Source: JAPXLN01 sp033809515
GTDB lineage: Bacteria > Bacillota > Sulfobacillia > Fermentithermobacillales > Fermentithermobacillaceae
DNA: 64,000 nt
Assembly: GCA_033809515.1 (NCBI GenBank)
Contig: JAPXLN010000008.1
Coordinates: 1-64,000 of the forward strand
Direction of reading: 5' to 3'
The position numbers and the translations under genes are program-made. Below the pieces are notes generated by a model. It saw only the letters and a list, made by a program, of their open reading frames with translations. It was not told the origin of the DNA and searched no databases. Positions 9,061 through 18,017 of the stretch are shown here, piece after piece; within the stretch, counting starts at the first letter, position 1; the number at the start of each line of letters is the position of its first letter.

Positions 9061-9690
9061 CTACAGAATCCTTGTTCCAAATCCTGCCCGGTCTGCGCTG
9101 TTGTCGAACACTTCCTCTATATGCACAACGTATGCAGGCCTTGCCGCCCACCGGCTCTTGTCCGGTTTGTGGTACACATCATGCTGGGCATTGATGAAGG
9201 TCTTATAGGGGCCTTCCTGTATAATCTCGATTTTCCCGCGCACCTCAAAACTGATTCTCGGGGGCTGGAAAAACACCAACGTCACGTCGTCATTGGCCTG
9301 GTAATTGGCCCAGCTGTGCTTAAAAGCCATCTCCAGGGATCCCATTACTGAAAAGTCCAATCGTTCCCTGGCTTCGGGAGACCAGACGTGCTTTACCAGG
9401 AGCTTCAGCCCTTCCTCGGAATATCCCTCTCGCCAATCTGCATCAATGTGTTTGAGGTATGCCTCCAGAGTCTCCTCTAGATATTCTTTCTTGGGCAAAA
9501 ACCCAACGCCTTTTACCGAACCGTTAAGCCCGGCAGGTCCGTTAGATATAAAGGTAGGATTGTGCCGGGTGAACCCCAGAAACAAAGATTCCGGACGCAC
9601 CGGTTCACCTGATGCCATATTCCGTACCATCTCAGCCCTTTCCTCATAGACCCATTTAAAGAACTTCTCAGGCAAGACGAGTTGGCTCAC
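9061..9690 (-). CDS. Conserved hypothetical protein, possibly PNPOx/flavin-binding split-barrel-like
   Basis: A 209-residue soluble protein with a GTG start at 9690 behind a strong AGGAGG. The C-terminal half (DDVTLVFFQPPRISFEVRGK ... AQHDVYHKPDKSRW ... PAYVVHIEEVFDNSAD) has alternating beta-strand character and resembles pyridoxamine-phosphate-oxidase-like barrels, but I cannot confirm this. The N-terminal half is helical and charged, with no membrane segment. It heads the leftward transcript that continues into pepA, so a role in peptide or cofactor metabolism is possible. Confidence 0.7.
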   Translation of the reverse strand: MSQLVLPEKFFKWVYEERAEMVRNMASGEPVRPESLFLGFTRHNPTFISNGPAGLNGSVKGVGFLPKKEYLEETLEAYLKHIDADWREGYSEEGLKLLVKHVWSPEARERLDFSVMGSLEMAFKHSWANYQANDDVTLVFFQPPRISFEVRGKIEIIQEGPYKTFINAQHDVYHKPDKSRWAARPAYVVHIEEVFDNSADRAGFGTRIL

Positions 9691-9985
9691 TTGGTTTTCC
9701 TCCTTTTTGTGTAGACGGGGTTACCCCAGCTTTAGCGTCTGAAGTAAAAACATTCCACACGTTACCCGAAATTCCTCTTCCCACGGTAAACACCCTGCAT
9801 GACCCAGGAGATACTCTTCCGGCCACTTCGAGAAGCACTCTTGTACGTTCTGTGACTTGCGTTCACTTGCGGCATAGAATCTGATCTGGCATACGAGGAA
9901 GGATTTCTCTAGAGTATGTCGAATGTCCTTAAGAATGTTGTCACCTGGAAAATTGCAGAGATTGGATGGGCTATGTTACTGAGTC
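9691..9985. other. Divergent intergenic region, no clear element
   Basis: 295 bases lie between the minus-strand 209-residue gene and the plus-strand ABC exporter pair. Both transcripts should start here. I see no convincing -35/-10 pair, riboswitch or terminator. The only structure noted is a repeated ACATTC/GAATGT motif around 9920-9940, too weak to call an operator. Confidence 0.4.
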
Positions 9986-11782
9986 ATGAGTATACTTAAG
10001 CGTTTTTTTATAGCGGGCCGCCCGCACATGTCCAAACTTATTCTGGCCATCGTGTTCATGTTCGTTCTTACAGGTCTGGGAATGGTCAGACCGTACCTTG
10101 CCAAACTCCTCATAGATGACGCTATCATAGGCGGCAGATATGAACTAGTACCGCGCCTTGCCTTGGCCACGCTGGGAATTGCGGTTTTGCGCGGGCTATT
10201 TTCCTTTGTTCAGTACTATCTCAAGGAAGGTTTCGGCCAGGCCACTGTCTATGACATTCGAAACGCGTTGTACAGCAAACTTCAGTCCCTGCCCTGGAGC
10301 TTCTACGATGAAGCACAGACAGGACAGCTCATGTCAAGGGTAACAGGTGACGTAGAAGGCATTCGAGTGTTCCTTTCACGAGGGATTGTAAGCTATTGCG
10401 ACTTCATCTTCATCGTAATCGATGCCCTCTTTATTTTGTTCTATACCAACTGGAAACTCACTATCGTTGCCTTGGCTTTTCTTCCCTTCCTGGGCCATGC
10501 GGTGCTCAAGTTTGACAAGAAGGTGAGACCTGCATACTCTGCTACACGCGAGGAAATGGCCAAGCTTACGTCTTTTTTGCAGGAGAACATAACCGGCGTG
10601 AGGGTGGTCAAAGCTTTCGCCCAGGAGCCTGGTGAGATCCAAAGCTTTGCCCAGCGAAACGATGGCGTAAGGCAAAGAAGGCTCTATTCATCGCGAATCT
10701 GGGCCGAATCGTTTCCCTACATGGATCTGTTGAGCAACATAAGCGGCGTTCTTGTACTGTGGTACGGCGGCTATCTGGTATCTAAAGGAGAACTGACTGT
10801 AGGCTCCCTTGTAGCCTTTAACTCCTACGTTTGGACCCTCATTTGGCCCGTAAGGGATCTTGGATGGTTGACAAACCTTCTCGAACAAGCTCTTGCCGCA
10901 GGCGAGAGAGTTTACGAGCTCCTTGACTGGGGATCTCGGATATCCAACCCTCCCGACGCAGTGGTCCTCGAGGACATTAAGGGCCACGTTGAATTCCAGG
11001 ATGTGGGTTTTGCGTATCCCGGGCGCCCAAGCGTTCTTGCGGGAATAAACGTGTCAGCTCCTCCTAACACCATTGTGGGCATACTTGGAGCTACAGGGTC
11101 GGGTAAGAGCTCCCTTGTCAACCTTATCGGCAGGTTTTACGATACAACCCAAGGTCAAGTGCTTGTTGATGGGTATAACGTGAAATCCCTGGACCTTGAA
11201 TCCCTCAGGGCAGGGGTGGGCTATGTGCCTCAAGAAACTTTCCTGTTCTCTGCTTCCATAAGGGAGAATATCGCGTATGCCCGGCCTGACGCCTCCCTTG
11301 AGGAGATCGAAAAAGCAGCCCGGGCAGCATCAGCTCATGACTTCATCGTTGATTTGCCTGAGGGCTACGACACAATCGTGGGAGAACGGGGCGTTGGGCT
11401 TTCAGGCGGTCAAAAGCAAAGGGTAGCTATAGCCAGAGCGTTCCTTAAGAACCCGAGAGTCCTCGTACTGGACGACGCTACGGCAAGCGTGGATATGGAA
11501 ACCGAACGTCATATTCAGGAGGCCCTTTCAGAGCTTATGCAGGGGCGTACCACTTTTATCATCGCCCACAGGATCTCATCAATTATGCATGCTGATGAGA
11601 TCATTGTACTGGATAAAGGCAAGATCGTGGAAAGAGGAACTCACGACCAGCTCCTCAAGCACGGAAACATATATCCGGAGATCTACAAGAATCAGTTCAA
11701 GGATAAAGACGGACTGGCAGAACTGGTGGTCCGGGAACAAGGTCAAGCAAAAAGTGAGTTGACAAGCAGAGCTCAGGTTTAG
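9986..11782 (+). CDS. ABC exporter half-transporter, degenerate-site subunit
   Basis: A 598-residue fusion of a six-helix export membrane domain (residues about 1-310) and an ATPase domain. Walker A is GATGSGKSS and the signature is the canonical LSGGQKQR. Walker B reads VLVLDDATAS, with Asp in place of the catalytic Glu. The H-loop is IIAHRIS. In heterodimeric exporters such as TM287/288 and BmrCD, this pattern marks the subunit that builds the non-hydrolysing site. The ATG at 9986 has only a poor ribosome site. The partner gene follows 55 bases later. The substrate (drug, lipid or peptide) cannot be told. Confidence 0.93.
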   Translation: MSILKRFFIAGRPHMSKLILAIVFMFVLTGLGMVRPYLAKLLIDDAIIGGRYELVPRLALATLGIAVLRGLFSFVQYYLKEGFGQATVYDIRNALYSKLQSLPWSFYDEAQTGQLMSRVTGDVEGIRVFLSRGIVSYCDFIFIVIDALFILFYTNWKLTIVALAFLPFLGHAVLKFDKKVRPAYSATREEMAKLTSFLQENITGVRVVKAFAQEPGEIQSFAQRNDGVRQRRLYSSRIWAESFPYMDLLSNISGVLVLWYGGYLVSKGELTVGSLVAFNSYVWTLIWPVRDLGWLTNLLEQALAAGERVYELLDWGSRISNPPDAVVLEDIKGHVEFQDVGFAYPGRPSVLAGINVSAPPNTIVGILGATGSGKSSLVNLIGRFYDTTQGQVLVDGYNVKSLDLESLRAGVGYVPQETFLFSASIRENIAYARPDASLEEIEKAARAASAHDFIVDLPEGYDTIVGERGVGLSGGQKQRVAIARAFLKNPRVLVLDDATASVDMETERHIQEALSELMQGRTTFIIAHRISSIMHADEIIVLDKGKIVERGTHDQLLKHGNIYPEIYKNQFKDKDGLAELVVREQGQAKSELTSRAQV

Positions 11783-11837
11783 TCAGGTTTAAATCGGAAT
11801 CATTGGGCGTCTGAGCATTGAGCTGAGGTGAACAGTT

Positions 11838-13622
11838 TTGAGTTTCCAGGAAGAAGAAACGTACCAAAAACCTTTTGATGCTGAACAAGCTAAGCGCCTG
11901 CTAGCTTACATGAAGCCCTACAAGCATATGATCGTGAAGGCTCTCTTGCTAATGATCTTTGGCTCTGCCCTAAGCCTTGCGGGTCCGTATGTAACCAAAA
12001 TAATCCTGGACGACTGTGTCGTTCGCAAGGACCTAAAGACCCTGTCTATTATGTGCCTGGCTTACCTGGGCATTCACTTTGCCACATTCGTAACCGCCAG
12101 AATGCGGATACTTACCACTTCGCGGCTGGGTCAGGACGTCCTTTTTGACATGCGCCAGGACTTGTTCAACCATATCCAGTCACTGTCGCTCCGGTTTTTT
12201 GACTCAAGGCCGGCAGGAAAGATCATGGTCAGAGTGACTAACGATGTAGATTCCCTGAACGACCTTCTTTCCAGCGGTGTCATTAACCTCATTACAGATG
12301 TCTTCACTCTTGTCGGTATAATGGCCATCATGCTTTCATGGCACCTGAAGCTTGCGCTTTTGTCCTTTGCAACCATTCCCTTTTTGCTCATCCTGTCAAC
12401 ACGGCTCAGGACGCTCATAAGGCTCACATGGCGCGAGGTACGAAAGCGAATAGCCAACATCAACGCCAACCTTCAGGAAACCATCTCCGGCGTTCGTGTG
12501 GTACAATCCTTCACCCGCGAAGAAGTAAACATGCAGGAATTTGCGCGGATCAACGCTGACAATCGCGATACGTGGATGAAAGCTGTAATGGTAAACGGCT
12601 TCTTCGGACCCCTTGTGGAGATCACCGCAGCCGCAGGTACGGCAGCTATCTACTGGTATGGCTCAAGAATGCTAATGTCCGGCGAGATAAGCATCGGCAC
12701 TCTGGTTGCCTTCACAAGCTACCTTGGGAGATTCTGGGGACCCATTTCCAGTCTGTCAAGCTTCTATAACAGCTTGCTGGTTGCCATGGCATCAGCCGAA
12801 AGGGTATTTGAATTTCTCGATACAGAACCGGAGATAAGCGACCTTCCGGAAGCTGAGGATTGCAGGCCCTTTGCGGGATTGGTGGAATTCGACAATGTAA
12901 CCTTCGGTTACGTGCCAGACCGTCCAGTCCTTCACCAGGTAAGCTTTCAGTCCCAGCCTGGCCAATCCATTGCCCTGGTCGGACCGACAGGCGCAGGTAA
13001 ATCCTCTATTGTCAACCTTGTTTCCAGGTTCTATGACCCTCAAGAAGGCAGAATCATGGTAGACGGCCGGGATATCAGAGATTTTACTGTGGCTTCAGTC
13101 CGCAGCCAAATCAGCGTGGTTCTTCAGGACAACTTTCTTTTTTCCGGAACCATCAGGGACAACATCAAGTATGGGCGCAAAGATGCAACTGACGCCGAAG
13201 TGATTGCAGCAGCCAAGGCCGTTCATGTCCATGACTTTGTAAAAGACTTTCCGGAAGGCTACGATACTGAATGCCAGGAACGCGGAAGCCGGCTCTCTAT
13301 CGGTCAGCGCCAGCTCGTAGCTTTTGCCAGGGCCCTTTTGGCTAATCCCAGGATACTCATTCTCGACGAAGCTACGGCCAGCATAGATACGCAAACGGAA
13401 CTCCTTGTGCAAGACGCCCTTCGAACCCTGTTGCATGGCAGGACATCTTTTGTCATCGCCCACCGTCTCTCGACAATCCGCGAGGCCGACCAAATCCTGG
13501 TCATCGACCAGGGCACAATAGTCGAACAGGGCACCCACTATGAGCTCCTTGCCAGTAAAGGGGTGTATTTCAGTTTGCTCCTGGCTCAGTTCGGCCTTGA
13601 TGCCGTGGCAGCAGACGATTGA
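11838..13622 (+). CDS. ABC exporter half-transporter, catalytic-Glu subunit
   Basis: A 594-residue membrane-plus-ATPase half-transporter, partner of the preceding gene. Walker A is GPTGAGKSS, Walker B is ILILDEATAS with the catalytic Glu, and the H-loop is VIAHRLS. Its own signature is degenerate (LSIGQRQL instead of LSGGQ). It therefore complements the first subunit exactly: one consensus and one degenerate ATP site per dimer. The start is TTG at 11838, with GAGGTGA upstream; there is no competing ATG. Its end lies ten bases from the convergent DUF1232 gene, so transcripts overlap there. Confidence 0.93.
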   Translation: MSFQEEETYQKPFDAEQAKRLLAYMKPYKHMIVKALLLMIFGSALSLAGPYVTKIILDDCVVRKDLKTLSIMCLAYLGIHFATFVTARMRILTTSRLGQDVLFDMRQDLFNHIQSLSLRFFDSRPAGKIMVRVTNDVDSLNDLLSSGVINLITDVFTLVGIMAIMLSWHLKLALLSFATIPFLLILSTRLRTLIRLTWREVRKRIANINANLQETISGVRVVQSFTREEVNMQEFARINADNRDTWMKAVMVNGFFGPLVEITAAAGTAAIYWYGSRMLMSGEISIGTLVAFTSYLGRFWGPISSLSSFYNSLLVAMASAERVFEFLDTEPEISDLPEAEDCRPFAGLVEFDNVTFGYVPDRPVLHQVSFQSQPGQSIALVGPTGAGKSSIVNLVSRFYDPQEGRIMVDGRDIRDFTVASVRSQISVVLQDNFLFSGTIRDNIKYGRKDATDAEVIAAAKAVHVHDFVKDFPEGYDTECQERGSRLSIGQRQLVAFARALLANPRILILDEATASIDTQTELLVQDALRTLLHGRTSFVIAHRLSTIREADQILVIDQGTIVEQGTHYELLASKGVYFSLLLAQFGLDAVAADD

Positions 13623-13632
13623 CCTGGTTGAC

Positions 13633-14118
13633 TCACTGACTCCGTTTTCTGCGGAAGATTCGCCGGAGCGTGGCGTCTCCCCACAGTTCCCTAATAACCG
13701 CCAGAGCTTTGCCGACAACTTCGATAACGTTGTCATCTCCGCTCCAGTTATCCATAACAACCTCTCCAGGGACAGACCTAAAAACACTGTCCAACACATA
13801 GACAGCGCCGAACAAGTCGTCAAGCTGCCCAATGACCGGGATGAAGTCAGGTATAATGTCCAGCGGCGAAACAAGATACACAGCAAAAAGAGCGAGCTTG
13901 GCCTTAGGGGCCGGCGGAACTCTTGGGTCCCTGGCAAGCCTGAGGATGAGAACCACAAAGTCGGGCAGGAGCAAAAGGTACTCTGAAGCTTTTTGGTGTT
14001 TCTCGGGGATGCGGGCAGACAGGGCCTTGGTCACTTGCGCCCTTATGCGATCATAGGTCCTTTGCTCATCTACGAAGAGATGCTCTCTGCGCTTTTCAAC
14101 CGAATCATATTCATCCAA
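13633..14118 (-). CDS. DUF1232 (YkvA-like) membrane protein
   Basis: A 161-residue protein with the short DUF1232 motif YLVSPLDIIPDFIPVIGQLDDL flanked by hydrophobic stretches. Function is unknown for the family. The N-terminal 40 residues are charged and helical. The start is TTG at 14118, chosen for its AGGAGG at suitable distance; the family core is unaffected by this choice. It lies 40 bases after the kinase-like gene and is likely the last gene of the TerY-P-type operon. Confidence 0.82.
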   Translation of the reverse strand: MDEYDSVEKRREHLFVDEQRTYDRIRAQVTKALSARIPEKHQKASEYLLLLPDFVVLILRLARDPRVPPAPKAKLALFAVYLVSPLDIIPDFIPVIGQLDDLFGAVYVLDSVFRSVPGEVVMDNWSGDDNVIEVVGKALAVIRELWGDATLRRIFRRKRSQ

Positions 14119-14157
14119 GTTGCTTTCCTCCTGGCATCCGGATAGCCAAGTACCGGC

Positions 14158-16152
14158 CTACGACAGAAAAGCTACCCGGCGTAGATAGTTGGCAAAAGTG
14201 ATCTTCCGGTACCTGGCCAGATCCCGTTCAAGATTAGCGAGATACCCCTGGTGTACATACACGGCATCTGTCTGAGTTCGCAGGCTGAGTTCCAGCTTGC
14301 TTCTTTCCTCGGCGAATCTAACCTGGTTCTCCTGCAGCTTCTGGAGAAGGGCGTCCTGGCGAGCTTCATAGCCGGCTTTGAACTGAGCTCTCCTCTTGAA
14401 GCACTCGTCTATTATCTCCTTTTGACGCCGTGCAAGACGGTCTCTTCTCCGGCGACAGCGCTGCCTAAATGCTACTGTGCGAATGAGCAGAAGCACAGAG
14501 GGCGACTGCGCAGACAATTTCCTCAGCCCTTCTGCTTCAGTTTTGTCAATCTCTTCTTTCTCTCTATCCAGACCATCTTGAGCTTTCTGACGCCAGTTGT
14601 CCAGTTCGAGGCCTTCTTTCTGCTCTTCCTTTGCCATCAGGTTCAACCTGGCCGCTGTCTCTTCTATGCTCTTGTGCTCTTTAGTGTCCACATCCTGTTT
14701 GGTGCGTTCCAAAGTCTCAATGGTTTTGCTCAAGTTCGCAACCTGCTTCCTGCTGTCGCGTATAGCAGACTCCAGTACAGTCTTTTTGCGGTATTCAGGA
14801 CTGGCCCGGTAGCGAACGCCACACACATAGACCAATGCCGCAAGGCCTGTTCCCACACCCCACCAGACGACGGTGAAACCGGCATGTCCTGCCAGAGCCA
14901 TCCGGAACATTGCAGTCACCATGGCAATGTAGACGCCCACGGATACTCGTTCGACCTTGAGCGGTCCCGTTAACTCTACGGGTTGACTTTGTACGTGGTC
15001 AAAGAGCCAGGCAGGGAGTCCCCCCTGTCTTGGCGCCCCGGCGAGACCTGCCCCCGGGTCTCCTCCGTGACCTGCTCCGGGACGCATGCCGGGAACCGCC
15101 CCTGAATCCTGCTGCACTGCTGAAACAGGGAGTTCTTCAACTACCGCATTGCCCGGCAAAACAGCCCCGGACAGTGCCTTCCCCTGTGAGGCTGTGGCAG
15201 CTACACCGTCACCGGACGCCACAGCATCCGGTATGGACGGAACTACAATGAGACTCCCGGGCCCGCTAGGACGGTCAACCGCGGGGATGACAGTGGGATC
15301 CGGCGCACTCAGAACCACCCTGAGGGCAGCAGCCATAGAACGCAATTCTTCGCTGCCTGAACGTTCCATAGCTCGCAAAACAGGCGAGAAGTCGGGATTC
15401 TTAAAGTCCTGGCTGGCAAAAAGCAGACGCTCATCGCCGGATCCTGACACAGACCAGAGATCAGGCCGAATGCTGAGGGCCATGATGGAGACGTAGATGA
15501 CCCAGCTTGAAAATGCATCTAGATAGAGGCCAAAATGGGCATCTGACCTTTTGGGGTGCTGGTAGTTGGGGTGCCCCAGCTCATGGCTTGGCATTCCGGC
15601 CAGGCTGGGAACGTACATTCCGTCATAGTCCACAAGCCGGAGGCCCCCGTTTACCACCAGGATATTTCCGTGCTGCAGGTCGCCGTGGGCAATCCGGCAA
15701 CCCCGGAGCTTGGCCACCATCTGTGCAAACTCTCCTGCAAGATCCTGCAAAGCTTTGGCATCCCCCAGATTTTTCTCAACGTAGACGTTCAGAGGGTCGC
15801 CTTCAACCCACTCCATCTTAAGAACCGGGTACCATTGCCCCTTAATCCAGATTCCATCTCGCAGATAGTGAAACTCAGCCGTATACGGAAGACGAGCTTG
15901 CTTAAGGTGTTTCCCTATTAAGGCATAGCGCTGCTCCGTGTCTTCGTGATATCGCAGAAAACACCTAACGGCCCACTTGTGATTGCCGCACTTCATCTGG
16001 TATACGCTGGCAAAACCGCCGGTTATGGGTTTGGGGAGCCCCAGGGCATCTGCAATAGGAGTACCCGACCTGAGTTCCCGGTCTGAGAACGCGGTCTTGG
16101 GGTTCTGCACCGCTTCCTGATAGTCGCTCATGCTCGGCCATAGGACTCTCAT
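14158..16152 (-). CDS. Kinase-like protein of a TerY-P-type triad, with membrane segments and coiled coil
   Basis: A 664-residue protein. Residues about 40-290 form a protein-kinase-like fold: GGFASVY glycine loop, HGDLQHGN catalytic loop (Asp158, Asn163) and LVDYDGMY metal loop (Asp175). The usual beta-3 Lys appears replaced by Arg63 in AVRCF, so activity is uncertain. A Gly/Pro/Ala-rich linker follows (about 290-400), then two hydrophobic segments near 405-450, then a long charged coiled coil to the end. ATG at 16152 is one base after the phosphatase stop. Vicinity of vWA and PP2C genes makes it the kinase of the triad described in Ter stress-response literature. A cytoplasmic kinase head tethered to the membrane is inferred. 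Confidence 0.85.
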   Translation of the reverse strand: MRVLWPSMSDYQEAVQNPKTAFSDRELRSGTPIADALGLPKPITGGFASVYQMKCGNHKWAVRCFLRYHEDTEQRYALIGKHLKQARLPYTAEFHYLRDGIWIKGQWYPVLKMEWVEGDPLNVYVEKNLGDAKALQDLAGEFAQMVAKLRGCRIAHGDLQHGNILVVNGGLRLVDYDGMYVPSLAGMPSHELGHPNYQHPKRSDAHFGLYLDAFSSWVIYVSIMALSIRPDLWSVSGSGDERLLFASQDFKNPDFSPVLRAMERSGSEELRSMAAALRVVLSAPDPTVIPAVDRPSGPGSLIVVPSIPDAVASGDGVAATASQGKALSGAVLPGNAVVEELPVSAVQQDSGAVPGMRPGAGHGGDPGAGLAGAPRQGGLPAWLFDHVQSQPVELTGPLKVERVSVGVYIAMVTAMFRMALAGHAGFTVVWWGVGTGLAALVYVCGVRYRASPEYRKKTVLESAIRDSRKQVANLSKTIETLERTKQDVDTKEHKSIEETAARLNLMAKEEQKEGLELDNWRQKAQDGLDREKEEIDKTEAEGLRKLSAQSPSVLLLIRTVAFRQRCRRRRDRLARRQKEIIDECFKRRAQFKAGYEARQDALLQKLQENQVRFAEERSKLELSLRTQTDAVYVHQGYLANLERDLARYRKITFANYLRRVAFLS

Positions 16153-16153
16153 A

Positions 16154-17074
16154 CTATCCAGTTACCTCTATGCGGATAAATGTGATGTCGTCATTCCTAA
16201 GCTTCTTGCTCCTTCGCAAATCTTCGACCAGCTCTTCAAACGTGAACTCCCGAGGGTTCTCCAGGGCGTCCAAAATCTCCCACGGAGTCTCCCCTCTCTC
16301 TGCGCAAGCTAGAAACCAGGCCGACAGGGCATCGGTCATTAGATAGAACCGGTCACCCACAGCCAGCTGTCCTGCCACCGCAGCAAACGAGGTCTGCTTG
16401 GGCCCGGGCCTGCTGCAGATAAGAGGAGGGCTCGAACCGAACTCAGAAGACTTCTCTACGGGAAAGACCTTAACCAGTTGGCAGCCTCTTACCTGGAATA
16501 GGCAGCTGTCCCCTGCTGCCACGGCAGTCCAGAATCCCGGGGAACGCCTTGCCTCGTTATCTCCTGCAAAGGCCAGTTCCAGCCCTAGCAGAGTCGCATA
16601 AGCTCCTGCCCTGAGGCCTGGCTCTTCATACCACTGGACAGGTTTCCCACGGTTTTCGCGTGCCCGAAGGTACTGGTCCCTCCACAACTGCCAGGAACAA
16701 TATGCTCTGTTCAAAGCTAACCCTACAGAAACTTCCGGGAAACCCTCTTGATCCTGAACCACCGGATGCCATCCAAGGCGGCAAAACACCTTGACGAGCA
16801 CACGGGCCCAGGGTCCGCTTAGCATTGATTCACTTGCCCCGTCTGCAACGGCAAACCGGGCTACGCAATTGGGCCCGGCAATCCCGTCCACGGCAGACCT
16901 GTGCCCGGCAGACTCAGACCCTGCAGGCCCGGGCCAGGTATCATTGTACCCGGCAAGCCCGGGCCCGCCGGGAGTTTGCACGCAGAAGGCGTCCTCATAC
17001 TCAGAAGGCGAATTGCCCTTTTTGGGCGTCCAGTACGTTCGCACTGAAATGTCCACAGGTTCTTCACTCCGCAT
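16154..17074 (-). CDS. PP2C-like serine/threonine phosphatase
   Basis: A roughly 306-residue metal-dependent phosphatase of the PP2C type, expected to oppose the kinase encoded next to it. Visible family features are YEDAF near residue 28, RFAVADGASES (the first metal Asp block), YATLLGLELAF, AVAAGDSCLF, LMTDALSAWFL, and the final NDDITFIRIEV block with the terminal metal Asp. The frame is open further upstream inside the vWA gene; I place the start at ATG 17074, just after the vWA stop. No ribosome site is obvious, so translation may be coupled. A GTG 18 bases further in is an alternative. Confidence 0.85.
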   Translation of the reverse strand: MRSEEPVDISVRTYWTPKKGNSPSEYEDAFCVQTPGGPGLAGYNDTWPGPAGSESAGHRSAVDGIAGPNCVARFAVADGASESMLSGPWARVLVKVFCRLGWHPVVQDQEGFPEVSVGLALNRAYCSWQLWRDQYLRARENRGKPVQWYEEPGLRAGAYATLLGLELAFAGDNEARRSPGFWTAVAAGDSCLFQVRGCQLVKVFPVEKSSEFGSSPPLICSRPGPKQTSFAAVAGQLAVGDRFYLMTDALSAWFLACAERGETPWEILDALENPREFTFEELVEDLRRSKKLRNDDITFIRIEVTG

Positions 17075-17090
17075 CCGAAAAGGAAACCCG

Positions 17091-17927
17091 CTAACGAAGA
17101 TTGCTGGGCCTGGTGCCGATATCCAGGAACCGGATAACCGATACGATGTCGGCATTGAACACAAAGCCTCGGGTGTTTTCGGAGACCTTAAACCCTTCCT
17201 CCATAGCAATTCCCCGCATGTAGTCCGGGAGCCTGCTGGACATCCTGAACAGCAGACGGGCGTACTCATCAGGCAGACCTTCTTCACTGTCGGGGAACTC
17301 AACAGGGGTTGCTTTCTGCGACGACAGGTGAAGGTTGAAAAGAAGCACATCTCCATCGCTGCTCTTTAGCGAAGCAAGGTCTTGAGCCGGGCCGCTTGGG
17401 TCTCCGTCGGTGGCTTCGCCGTCAGTTATGTTGATGACAATAGGCGGGAAGCAGTGGGGGTGCTCTGCCAACCAATTCTCAAGGGTGCTTTTTGCGCGCT
17501 TGAGGGCCTGACACATAGGCGTGCCCCCGTTTGCCACCGGATCAAACCAGACCGGGAACTTCACTGTCTCGTCCACAAGACCGCCTGCTCCATCCTCGGT
17601 CTTTCGGGTCCGCTCCTCAACCCGGGCAGGCGTAGAGGCTACTTCGCTTATGGGAACCAGGTCGCGCCCGGAAAGCTCTCCTGCAAAAGCTGACCCTGCC
17701 CTGTGACCGTATCCGATGACGCCTACGTAGTAGTAGTCCCGCACACCTTCGGCCTTGGCACACTTGATAACCAGGTTCTGCAGAAGTCTGTTCACGGCAT
17801 CGGCGACTCCGTCTGCCTTTCGCTTGCCTGACTCCGCGCCAAACGGGTCCCTCATGGAACCTGACTGGTCGATGAGGAACAAGAAACACGACGGGTTGCT
17901 TCTGCTGATCTCAGCTATGTACTGCAC
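17091..17927 (-). CDS. vWA domain protein, TerY-like
   Basis: A 278-residue von Willebrand A protein. The metal-binding MIDAS is complete: DQSGSM at residues 20-25, a Thr in NGGTPMCQAL, and an Asp in INITDGEATDGD. There is no signal peptide, so it should act in the cytosol, in line with TerY proteins that scaffold kinase/phosphatase signalling. The start is GTG at 17927, with GGGAGG upstream. It precedes the phosphatase gene by 16 bases. A 90-base gap separates it from the ABC-2 permease gene upstream, so it could share that transcript or have its own promoter. Confidence 0.9.
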   Translation of the reverse strand: MQYIAEISRSNPSCFLFLIDQSGSMRDPFGAESGKRKADGVADAVNRLLQNLVIKCAKAEGVRDYYYVGVIGYGHRAGSAFAGELSGRDLVPISEVASTPARVEERTRKTEDGAGGLVDETVKFPVWFDPVANGGTPMCQALKRAKSTLENWLAEHPHCFPPIVINITDGEATDGDPSGPAQDLASLKSSDGDVLLFNLHLSSQKATPVEFPDSEEGLPDEYARLLFRMSSRLPDYMRGIAMEEGFKVSENTRGFVFNADIVSVIRFLDIGTRPSNLR

Positions 17928-18017
17928 GGTCTCATCCTCCCTTGAACTATTGAGATATTTCGAGATATTGATGCATACGGAACAACCTCAAACCTAACTA
18001 GCGCTGCCCCAGCAGGA

